DNA of 64,000 bases from contig OX326960.1 of assembly GCA_946800325.1 (NCBI GenBank), forward strand, positions 52,970,855 through 53,034,854, given 5' to 3'. Positions 23,178 to 32,971 of this stretch are shown here, one piece after another. Within the stretch, counting starts at the first letter, position 1, and each line of letters starts with the position of its first letter. Position numbers and translations under genes: made by a program. Under the pieces are notes generated by a model. It was not told the DNA's origin. It saw nothing but the letters and a program-made list of their open reading frames with translations, and did not search any database. The DNA comes from Luzula sylvatica. Its lineage: Eukaryota; Streptophyta; Magnoliopsida; Poales; Juncaceae.

Positions 23178-24691
23178 TGATAAGAGAAAAATAAAGCACC
23201 TTTTTGATATCTAATTTGGGGATTTTAGCCCTTTTGAATCACAACTTTATATATATAATTGTTCATATTTGAGATAGCAAGAATATTTCTTCACTAAGTG
23301 TGTTTTATTGATAATTTTAGGTTTTTGGGCGAATGTTTTTGGCATTCCAACAGTGTAGTTGTCTTCCTCTCCTCGCGCCGATAAAATCGATATATTGTGT
23401 TGTCCATTTCGGTACACGTATGAAGAAGGAGGCAAGAAATCTACCACACAAAAGTCTACACCAAATTCTATACGAAAACCACTCACACTTTAACCACCAT
23501 TCAGCCCACCTACCTCACCTACAATTACCAAACTACCCTCAATCCTCTCAACAATCTCTAGACCAATGGGAAGGCTCCTAATGCACTATAAATAGACCCC
23601 AAAGGCCCTTGGGGCAGGATTACATTCTCTTCACCATTTTTATGCCCTCTCTCTCTCTCTCTCTCTCTCGAACTCTCTCCCTATTAAGCAAGTCCAAGAA
23701 CTTTCAAGAACACACAAGAATTGCAAATACGAACGATAATTCCCAGGATTGATCAACGAGTAGAAGCTTTCTTCATTCGGTGGATCGATCTACACTTCAA
23801 CGAAGATCGAGTTGTGAGGTTTTGGATAGGAGCTTTCTTCGTCCGAATCCGCGCGAGCAAGGAGTCGAGCTTACTCTAATCGATTGGGAGCTTTCTTCCA
23901 ATTGGTTCCTTGCAAACCTCAAGTTCACGTAACCGGTTTGGAGCTTTCTTCGATCGGAGAGTGAATCGGTACAAAAGGAACACGTTGTGCGAGGTGACTA
24001 GCTTTCTACGCATCTCAACCAACGAGGAAGGCATTTACGACGAGACTCGAAGCTTTCTTCATCTCTCTAGGTGTTTTCTTTCCTTTCTTGAAATTCTTGT
24101 AGTATAAACTGAATTGGACTTGTGTAAAGAGTGTGAATCTTTGCTTGTTTGTGTGAATGAATGTTTCTTGTTTGAATTGAATCTTTGCTCTTTCACTTGC
24201 ATTTCAGCCCTTAATTAACTCGTTTTGATTAAGTTTCTGCCTATTAAAAAGTTTCTGCCTATTAAAATTGTTTCCTTCATTGCGTAGATCTTGATTTCTA
24301 GTTTCGGGAACTTTTTGAATCGTTGAATTTAATGAAATATTCGAATTGATATAAGTCTTTGAAAATTGTAACTTAAATTGAAAACCTGCTGTTTCCAGGG
24401 ACTGTTTTTCAGAGACCTGATTGTAATTCGTTAATAACTTTTTATTCCGTTGTCCAAATTGTTTGAAATTTTAGGATAAATTTGATAATATTCAGACCTA
24501 TCTCTGCACAAATTTTCATTAATTTTGAAAACTTCGAAATAATTATTTTGATTCATTCTTCGGCGCATATACTCCTCGTGGAACGAACTTCTATATTTCC
24601 ACTATACACATATATTTCCAACTTGTTGATTGAATTGGTTTTCACATACAACGATATCTCAAATTAAAAGTGATTGAAAACCCGCTCATCA
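23178..24691 (+). mobile_element. Solo LTR A, nested in the gag-only element
   Basis: A 1514-bp unit starting TGATAAGAG and ending CGCTCATCA, with an exact 5-bp duplication ATAAT at 23173-23177 and 24692-24696. It is related end to end to 33313-34902 (opposite strand) and to units at 51301-53717 and 54851-56674. Shared blocks include GGGATTTTAGCCCTT near the start, AGAGACCTGATTGTAATTCG and CGTGGAACGAACTT near the end. A reiterated GGAGCTTTCTTC word recurs at irregular 40-80 bp spacing at about 23765-24060. No coding capacity. I infer a solo LTR of a Ty3/gypsy Tat/Ogre or LARD-type family; the lineage is uncertain. Confidence 0.8.
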
Positions 24692-24712
24692 ATAATCCTA
24701 TATTTCATTTTT

Positions 24713-24937
24713 CCGTTCGGAACGCATTCAATTGTACGTTCGAACGCACTTGATCCTGGTAAGGAAATTTGATGGCGCCATAATTGAACTGTGACTTTGG
24801 ATCTTATAGTCCAGTTGTCCGTTTCGAACGCATTTTAGTCCGTTCTACCGGACTTGAGACAGTTAATAGGGTATTTGGTGACTTCATTTGTCCGTTCCGA
24901 ACGCACATGTTTTTCGTTCGAACGGACTGGTTCCTGA
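24713..24937. repeat. Internal paired-palindrome array 3' of gag
   Basis: Three further modules: TCCGTTCGGAACGCA with TACGTTCGAACGCA, TCCGTTTCGAACGCA with AGTCCGTTCTACCGGACT, and TCCGTTCCGAACGCA with TTCGTTCGAACGGAC. Each carries one perfect or near-perfect partner, and one module is followed by GGCGCCATAATTGA. It continues the 22876-23115 array across the nested solo LTR. Confidence 0.85.
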
Positions 24938-25136
24938 GATGTGATCACTGGACTGAATTTGTGATTTATTTACCGAGACAAGTGTTCTAATGTAGTCCTC
25001 TATTAACACTTGTGAGGTAGCTACATGAGACTCGACCAATTTGACTAGAATTTAATTTAGCCCATTTCCTATACTCTCCTTACATATTTGGCTTAAGGTG
25101 TGGAATACTAAGGAGTATAGTTCTTCATGTTAGGGC

Positions 25137-27491
25137 TTAATCCCTAGGAGGTCCTATACCGAAAGACGTAGAGGGACCCATCGAGTGACGATCTTTACGC
25201 ATCCATATTGAGTTTGACGTTAATTTTGGATTGCGAAGATCACAACTTGTTGAGACATGACCAATTTTGCAACAATAGTTACACAATGCTACGGTGGGCT
25301 TATTTGTGGGTGTGGTACTCTTCACAAAATAGTCTGAGAGTTGATTCGGATTACTTCTCTTAGAAGTTATCGATTTTGGCATTTGATAAAGGTTATTTGA
25401 TTTAAATTTATTTTGCTTAAAATTATTTTGTTTAAATTGTTTACGTGTGTTGGTGAAATGTTTGGGAGGCCCTTGTTGATATGAAGCTTCGGTGTAGTTT
25501 GTCACTTCATAGAAATACCCATTTGGTCCCCTTTTGAACAAACAATCGGTTCTTCCCAAATTAGTATGTCTAGGTTGTGAATTTTGTGTAAAATGGTTTT
25601 TCCTATAATTATTATTGACACGTTTAGGTTGTTCATTTTTAGCATATTTACCTTTGTTGTAGTCATGGTACATGAAAGCATTTCCATGACTACTTACTTT
25701 ATTATTTTCCCATTTAGATTTTTGATTTTGAGATATTGAAAAATCGGGTTTATTACCGTTATTTTTCTTATATCCTAAACCGGATTTGTCATTTGGCTTT
25801 TGTCCTATCAATGACGATCTTAGAACATCATCCAATGAGGGAGGACTCAATGCAATATTTGCACAAGCCTTCTTCAGGGATTCATTTTCAACTTTAAGAG
25901 TTTGAATTTCGACTTTTAGATGAGAAATCTCACCTTTAATGGTTTGACACTCACACTTTGAAAAACCTTTAAATTCATTTATTTGAGTTTTATATGCCAA
26001 AATGGATAGCTCAAGAGAGGCTACCTTATCCTCGAGAGCTTGTGTTTGGCTCTCAAGTTTACCCTCATTTAGTTGAGAGTTCCCTTCATCTCTAAGAAAC
26101 TCGTCACAAGATTCGAGTTCTAGTTCGAATGCGGGAGAAAATTTAGATTTATGTATTGATTCTATGTCAAGCAGAGAGTATGTACGTACCTCATGACATT
26201 GGTCATGTGTTGAGCTGGTATTGGGAGTAGATGGTTCCGAGTCCACAACCATGGGCGTGTGATGTGTAGTAGTTAGACCTCGTTCAATACGAAGAGATTT
26301 GATGGCCGCTTCCACTGCGCTCATTAGTGGAGGATCTATCCTTACCATGAGTGCAAGGTTTGCGGTGTGTCGACTTGACGGACCATCCGTGTCGGATGAT
26401 GAGCTTGATCCGTCCGTTTCTCCCCACCTACAATCGATGTTAGCTTTATATGCCTTTTTCTTATTGATTTCTTTACCTTTGTAGTTTTGACGATTTTCTC
26501 GCCCCTTGTCCTCGTATCTTCTTTCGTATCGGGGCTCTCGCCTTTCCCGATCCTTGTGGTCCTCATCCTTTTTGATCCACCTCGAATTTTCCGGATGGAG
26601 AGTCCAACATGACTCCATCATGTGTCCAATTTTCTTGCACCAAAAGCAATGGAGCTTTAGCCCCTTTTGTTTCCGATTCTCGTTGAATCGCTTCTCGTCC
26701 CTTTGCCACTCTAGGAGTCGCAACGTGAGATCATCCATTTCGTTGTCGTCATTGCTTGCATTCAAGGCGGGCAAAGCTACGGTTTTGGAGTGAGGAGAGG
26801 GTATGTAGATTCCTTGTTCTTCATCGAGTTGCTTGAGTCGAATCTCGAAATTTCGGAATTGACTTACCAATTCTTCAGGCGTGAGGTCTTGTGAAGCTAC
26901 CGCTGTACCTAAAGCTACACGTAAAGATTCCCAACTACGGGGCATAGATTGAAGCAATCTAGCAATAATTCTATCATCAGTAAGAGGTGCATTTTGGGTG
27001 GCATATCGGGTTTTTAGTACATTGATTTTTGCCCAGATTTTATCAACGGACTCTCCCTCAATCATTCGAAGATTGTTGAATTCTTGTTCAAGTCCGATGA
27101 TATTAGTTCTTCTCATTTGAGATGTACCCTCGTATCTCTCATTGAGCATACGCCACATTTCATATGAGTTTTCACAATGATCAACTAGCGATCCGATAGA
27201 ACTAATTACGTTGTTCAGTATTAAGTTTTGAGCGTAAATGTCATTAGTTCTATCTTCCTTAGTTTGATCAGGGTAGGTTACATTTCCGTCCGTGTCAACC
27301 TCTTGGGCCAAGACAAAGCCTCGTAACACTACCTTGTCAAGTCCTTGGAGAGTGAATGTATTTAGCATGCATTTCTTCCAAGAACTCCAATTGGTTCCAT
27401 CTAATTCACGTGAGTTTGATATATTTGATTTGGGTACGGTATTTATCGGATTTATCGATGAGTTTTGTACAATAGGATTAATTTCGGCCAT
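25137..27491 (-). CDS. gag: Copia-type Gag polyprotein with two zinc knuckles
   Basis: An intact 784-codon frame beginning with ATG 50 bp after the PBS. Residues about 28-225 match the retroelement capsid (UBN2-type) domain: L-D-G-T-N-W-S-S-W, Y-E-M-W-R-M-L-N-E-R-Y-E-G-T-S, and I-A-R-L-L-Q-S-M-P-R-S-W-E-S-L. A CCHC knuckle (C-x2-C-x4-H-x4-C) lies at about 282-295 and a second at about 737-750. Between them are a basic/acidic linker, a coiled coil at about 485-560 and an Asn/Lys-rich region. It should form the RNA-packaging particle. Gag usually runs on into protease, integrase and RT in copia elements; here the frame stops and no pol follows. The length and the second knuckle resemble the SIRE-like lineage, but I cannot confirm the lineage. 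Confidence 0.9.
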   Translation of the reverse strand: MAEINPIVQNSSINPINTVPKSNISNSRELDGTNWSSWKKCMLNTFTLQGLDKVVLRGFVLAQEVDTDGNVTYPDQTKEDRTNDIYAQNLILNNVISSIGSLVDHCENSYEMWRMLNERYEGTSQMRRTNIIGLEQEFNNLRMIEGESVDKIWAKINVLKTRYATQNAPLTDDRIIARLLQSMPRSWESLRVALGTAVASQDLTPEELVSQFRNFEIRLKQLDEEQGIYIPSPHSKTVALPALNASNDDNEMDDLTLRLLEWQRDEKRFNENRKQKGLKLHCFWCKKIGHMMESCWTLHPENSRWIKKDEDHKDRERREPRYERRYEDKGRENRQNYKGKEINKKKAYKANIDCRWGETDGSSSSSDTDGPSSRHTANLALMVRIDPPLMSAVEAAIKSLRIERGLTTTHHTPMVVDSEPSTPNTSSTHDQCHEVRTYSLLDIESIHKSKFSPAFELELESCDEFLRDEGNSQLNEGKLESQTQALEDKVASLELSILAYKTQINEFKGFSKCECQTIKGEISHLKVEIQTLKVENESLKKACANIALSPPSLDDVLRSSLIGQKPNDKSGLGYKKNNGNKPDFSISQNQKSKWENNKVSSHGNAFMYHDYNKGKYAKNEQPKRVNNNYRKNHFTQNSQPRHTNLGRTDCLFKRGPNGYFYEVTNYTEASYQQGPPKHFTNTRKQFKQNNFKQNKFKSNNLYQMPKSITSKRSNPNQLSDYFVKSTTPTNKPTVALCNYCCKIGHVSTSCDLRNPKLTSNSIWMRKDRHSMGPSTSFGIGPPRD

Positions 27492-27540
27492 TTGATCGTT
27501 AAGTACAAGTTATCCCTACTACTCAAAGAGATGGTTAGTA

Positions 27541-27556
27541 CCTTGCTCTGATACCA
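27541..27556 (-). promoter_or_regulatory. Primer binding site (initiator Met tRNA type)
   Basis: On the minus strand TGGTATCAGAGCAAGG follows two bases after the 5' LTR end. TGGTATCAGAGC is the standard complement of the plant initiator methionyl-tRNA 3' end used by copia elements. It fixes the element's orientation. Confidence 0.93.
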
Positions 27557-27558
27557 AT

Positions 27559-28950
27559 TGTTGGTTAATTCTAACCTAGAGGGGGGTAAATTTGGCAATC
27601 TAACTTACACTTAGTTTAGATTTAAACCTAATTTACAGTGCGGAATAAATAATAATTTAGATGATAAAGATGATACCGTACAAACACTTTGACACGAGAT
27701 GTTTGTTTACGAAGTTCGGTAGGTGGTTGCTTTGTAGCTTTAACTCACCCTTTACTCGCTTAATTGACCGACTCAATTATTTGCGAGTACCTACGTCTCC
27801 GGGAATGCCTTGTGCCTCTTTTTGGCTTTCGATTGAATTCCAACTCAACTCGATTACAAGGATTTGCCTAGATCGATTTACACGCTTCTATCGATCTATA
27901 GCTTAGGCTCTTTACACTTTGTTGCACTAGCCTATTACACTTTTTCACTAATCGAGCTACAACGTGATCGGTCACGTGAGTGAGATACGATTAGTGGAGA
28001 ATATCGAAAGTAGATCAACGATCTAAAGAGGTTTCTCAAGCTATCAATGGATATAGAAAATCACAGCTTAGGGTTTCTCTCTTTTTAGGTTTGAAAGTTT
28101 GAAATTGAGGAAGTGCGAGAGAGAGACCCATGAAGGATTCTATTTATACTCTCTATAGAAATCCTTCAGAAAACTTGCAGTGCGTTCGAACGCATACAGT
28201 CCGTTCAGAACGCACTTGAAGTTTGCACTAGCCGTTTCAAAATAACGTGCAAGTACATCTTGGGTCCGTTCGAACGGACAATGTCCGTTCGTAACGGACT
28301 CAATTATACATAGCATTTTGCGTTCACAGGAACAAGAGTCCGTTCAACGCACTGAAAAGTGGGTGAACGGATTCCAGGTTGTCCGTTCGAACGCACATGT
28401 GTGTTCGTTCGAACGCACATATCCCTGTGACGTTTTCCGTTCACAGGAAGGATTGTCCGTTCAACGCACTCAGAAGGTGGGTGAACGGATTATAATTATC
28501 CGTTCGAACGGACATGATTGTTCGTTCGAACGTACACATCCCTGTGACACGTTTGGTTCTAATCAAGCTTTAAAGCTTTGATATTTAGCAAGTCCGTTCT
28601 GAACGGACTTTGAGTTCGTTCAGAACGCACTTCCTGCTGGACTGAACTCTTTGTTATTTTGAACATGATTTTACTTGAGTTCTACTAGGTTTGTACCTAT
28701 GGTTTATTTGTGGCGTATCCCACTCACGGAAGGCTTCAACATCTTGAGTCTTGATGTATTCCAATGGCCTTCCTTGTGTTCTTCTTTTCTTGTTTATGTT
28801 GAGACTTCATGTCCTGATTCTTGATGTAATCCAATGAGGTCCTCCTTCATCTTCGTATCGTACCTATGTTATCCTGCACTTTTCTGGATGTATACATTAG
28901 TAATGACAGTGTTTTGAAATAATCAAACTATCAGGAAATTTGAACCAACA
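27559..28950 (-). repeat. 5' LTR of the gag-only element
   Basis: A 1392-bp near-identical partner of 19342-20747. On the minus strand the order is U3 with the palindrome array (about 28640-28180), then TATAAATAG at 28148-28140, then a CT-rich leader and the LTR end CCAACA at 27559, next to the PBS. Confidence 0.93.
28140..28148 (-). promoter_or_regulatory. LTR TATA box
   Basis: TATAAATAG on the minus strand, placed directly downstream of the palindrome array and upstream of a GGGTCTCTCTCTCGC leader where the transcript probably begins. The equivalent in the 3' LTR is 19923-19931. Confidence 0.75.
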
Positions 28951-29006
28951 AGATCAAAGTATCAGCAACTCTCTATCTCTCTGAGATCGCTAATTAATCT
29001 TTGAAA

Positions 29007-32000
29007 TCAGCCAATACCTGATTTTTCGCTGCAATCAATTATCCCAAGAGAATTCAGATCACTGAAATCCCTGACGAATCCACTCAATAGCCCCAATTGA
29101 AGAGGTTCATTTACTCTTAATCCATCTTCAGGCGTGTCATCACTCAGGTTAACAAAATCTCTTAATCCTTCGAAAATATCTCGTTCTCTATCTTCAATTT
29201 GAGCTCTTTCTTGAGGATTTTCTTCTGTTTCCATTTCAGCTCCTTCTGAGGAAAACCACCAAATCGTAGATTGGCTGTGGCTGAAATTCTCTGTTGATTC
29301 CCTTCCTTCTATGTTCTCCTCTTCCCTTCTTCTCCTTTCTGCTCCTGCCTCTGCCCCTGCAATATTATGAAAAGGTATGTTAATTTGCTCTATTTCCATC
29401 ATTTCAGTTTCAATAATATTATTTTGAACATTTTGATTAATGCTATTTTGATTAATTTGCAGATTATTGTTACTACTATGACTATTTCTATAATATTGAT
29501 GAAAAGAAGATGCTTGAAGATCTTGGAATTCCTGATTAATGATTTCAAGCACTCTTTGTTCACTATAAGCACAGTTAGTAAAGGTTCTACGACACCTTTC
29601 CAGCCACAATTGATACATCATTATTGAGATAAGCATTTTATATTTTATATTTTCTCTTTCATTTAAAATAATTTTCATTGGATCAATGATATCCAATGTA
29701 TATATTCCTAATAATCCATGAATTTTATTCCATATATTTATAATGTATTGACATTCATTGAACATATGTTGAACATATTCTTCTTTCATTTTACATAAAG
29801 GGCATCTATTTGCAAAGTTCCATCCCCTTTTTTTTAAATTATCCAAGGATAGAATTTTATTTCTTATTGCAGTCCATAAAAATAATTTAATTTTATTAGG
29901 AATTTGCAATTTCCAAATATATTGTAAATTTGATTTAATATAAACTCCATTAATTAATACTTTATATGTTTTTTTACAGGAAAAATTTCCTTTACTATCC
30001 CATTTCCACTGATAAGAGTCACTTTGCATCTGATAGAGTATAACATAATTGCATAAAAGCTCAAGTTGATTTAATTGATCATTAGCCTCTCTAGATAAAG
30101 GTACATTAATTCCTAACCCTTGATATAAATTAGTTTCATTAATTATTTGCATAAAATATTGTATTGTTCCTTCTTTATTTTCTGAATATGTATATAATTG
30201 TTTAAATCTGTCAATTAATGATTTTTCACACCATCTCCCTTTCCAAAAATTAGATCTATTTCCATTTCCTAATATAATAGTCAGACTTTGATTGAAAAAA
30301 TCTAAATTTTTTAGAACATCATTCCAGAAATAAGAGTTATGATTTTTATAATAATTTTGGTCATTTGTTTCATGTATTTGTTCAACTAGATTATACCAAC
30401 CTAATTTTCCTTTAATATTATATTATAACCATAACCATTTGATAAGTAAGACATTATTAAAAGTTTCTAAATTAATAACTCCTAAACCTCCTTTTTCTTT
30501 TGTAGAACAAACTATTTTCCAATCCACAAGATTGTAACATGTATTTTTTTATCCCTTCCATAGAATTTTTTTCCTTATTTTATCTATTTCCTTATATACC
30601 CAGATTGGGAATTTAAATACAGTAAAGTAATATATAGGCATTGAAGTAATTACTGAATTTATCAAAATCAATCTACCAGATTTACTTATTAACCCCCCTT
30701 TCCATCCATTTAATCTATTAGTAATTTTTTCAATTATTTTTCTATAATCATCCTTTGATGGTCTCTTATAACTTAATGGCAATCCAAGATATTGTATTGG
30801 AAAATTTCCTATAGAACAATCTAATATTTTAGAATATTCTGTCATATCTTCTATATCAGTATTTAATCCAATTATTTCTGATTTTTGATAATTAATTTCA
30901 AGACCAGATTCTTCTCCAAATAAATCCAAAATATGTTTTATTCTTTTAATATTGATAATATTTGGTTCTAAAAATAATATAGTATCATCTGCATAAAGAA
31001 GACTAGTATAGATATTTTGAAAAGGTTTTTTAATATAATTTTTTGCACTCAAATTTTCTATTATTCTTGAAAGAACATCCATTATTAATATAAATAAATA
31101 TGTAGACAATGGATCTCCTTGTCTAACACCTTTTTTAAGATGTATGCTTTTTCCAGGAATACAATTTAGAATAATTTTGGTTGAACCTTTTAAAACAGAA
31201 TTTTCTATCCATTTAATCCATCTTTCTCCAAATTTTCTAGCTTTAAGTAATTTAATTAAAAAATTCCAATTAACACTGTCAAAAGCTTTATATATATCAA
31301 GCTTTAATACTACTAATTGCCCTTGCATATATATAGTTTTCAGATATAGTTCTTCCTTTAATAAAACCCAATTGATTTCTTTCAATCATATTATCTATAT
31401 GTAAGCTTAATCTGTTTGCTAATAATTTTGAGAAAAGGTTTTGAACAGTACTGGTAAGGCTTATTGGCCTATAATCCTTAGGCTCTAAAGCATCATCTTT
31501 TTTAGCTATTAATGTTATATATGATTCATTAAATTTTGATAAACCATTAAAACCTTCTTTTTGAAATAAATATAGTATTCAGTATAACCATCAGGTCCTG
31601 GTGATTTATCAGATTTCCATTCCTTAATGACCATATTTAATTCCTCTAACTGAAAATCTTCTTCTAAATTAGTAAGATTATTATTATCATTTATATAAAT
31701 TTTATTTAAATCAATTAATCCCAAATCTATCTTATCTAAATTAGTTGATCCCAAAAGATTTTTATAAAATTCAAATAAAACATTAGCTTTTTCCTTATGA
31801 TTATACACCTCATTTCCCTGAGAATTTTTAACTACTGTTAAATTGATTTAGATTTTTTTATTGTTGCATGAGTATGGAAAAATTTAGTATTTACATCTCC
31901 TTGTTTTATCCAATTATATTTACTCCTTTGCTTCCAATAAATGTAATTTAAATGTATTATATCTTCATATCTCTTCTTTATTTGATTTTTAATCCATATT

Positions 32001-32971
32001 TCCATTTCCTTTAAAACCCTTGTTTCTTCTAATTGATCATACCAATTAATTATGGATTTACAATTTCTCAATTCCATTGAATTTTTGAACTGTCTATTTT
32101 TATTCCAATTTTTTAATAAAGCACTTAAAGCTACCAATTTAGCATGTAACTCCTCTAAAGTATCAGCTTTTGCTTTACTAAGATAATTCTCAATAATCAG
32201 ATTTAATTCTTTATTTAACAACCATTTATTCGCAAACCTAAATCCACCAAAGAGTGGGAAACTTGTGTCTCCAGTGTAAATTAATGGGTAATGATCTGAA
32301 CATGTAGTTGTAGAAGCTTTTTGTTGAGAATTTTTGAAAATTTGCATCCAATCATTATTAATTAATATTCTATCTATTCTAGCCTTAGCTTTTATATTTT
32401 TTCAAGTATATTTTTTACCAATTAGTGGCAAATCAATGAGTTCTAAATTATTTATAAGATTATTAAATTTTCTTGTACTAGAACTATTATGATCACTACC
32501 ACTTCTCTCATCAGATGAGGTAATTAGATTAAAATCCCCCATAATTAACCAAGGTAATGTATTATTTAATCCTATATTTAATATTTCATCCATGAATATA
32601 TTCTTTAAAGATCTCTCATTGGGTCCATACACTTCAGAAATCAAAATTTTGGTACCATCCCATATAGTCTCTAGTATAATACTTATAGTATATACTGCAT
32701 TATTATATGATATCATTTTAAATATTTTATCATTCCATGATATTAATATACCTCCAGAAGATCCATTAGATTTTAAATATATAAACTTATTTAAATTGAT
32801 CCCACAAATTTCTTTATTTATTTCTTCATCAATCTTATCCATTTTTGTCTCTTGTAAACAACATAAATCCAATTTTTCCTCTTTAATTGCATTATTTACG
32901 AGGATTCTCTTATTTTTATCATTAAGACCTCTTACATTCCAAGACATAAATTTTATTTTTTTAAAATTCAT
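29007..32971 (-). pseudogene. LINE ORF2: endonuclease, reverse transcriptase, zinc-binding C-terminus (decayed)
   Basis: It starts at 32971 with M-N-F-K-K-I-K-F-M-S-W-N-V-R-G-L, the APE-type endonuclease start, with L-C-C-L-Q-E-T-K-M-D and later C-S-D-H-Y-P-L. A TGG-to-TGA change at about 32397-32399 stops it. Reading resumes in the same frame to 31838; frameshifts follow around 31830 and 31590. At 31385-30549 the RT core is intact with D-I-Y-K-A-F-D, R-Q-G-D-P-L-S and the catalytic Y-A-D-D. After a further break near 30430-30545, 30152-29007 encodes the zf-RVT-like zinc-binding region plus an acidic tail of about 130 residues. Four or five lesions mean no functional protein; the family performs target-primed reverse transcription. 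Confidence 0.88.

Larger units (their letters stand above)
19342..28950 (-). mobile_element. Complete gag-only LTR retrotransposon (copia-type), young
   Basis: Direct repeats of 1406 and 1392 bp, both TG...CA with TGTTGG/CCAACA ends, flanked by an exact 5-bp duplication AGATC (19337-19341 and 28951-28955). By eye the LTRs differ by about four substitutions and one 14-bp length difference, so the insertion is recent. Minus orientation is fixed by the PBS next to the right LTR and the polypurine tract next to the left LTR. Internally there is gag, then palindrome-rich DNA, a nested solo LTR (23178-24691) and an unrelated ORF (21366-22790). I find no protease, integrase, reverse transcriptase or RNase H, so it would need a partner element to move. 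Confidence 0.93.

Noticed and set aside
23173..24790. CCATAATTGA on both sides as the TSD of solo LTR A
   Set aside because: The right copy is about 90 bp beyond the LTR end and belongs to the GGCGCC module; the exact 5-bp ATAAT adjacent to TG/CA ends is the true duplication.
26299..27495. Plus-strand ORFs of 60-95 residues
   Set aside because: Shadows antisense to the intact gag frame.
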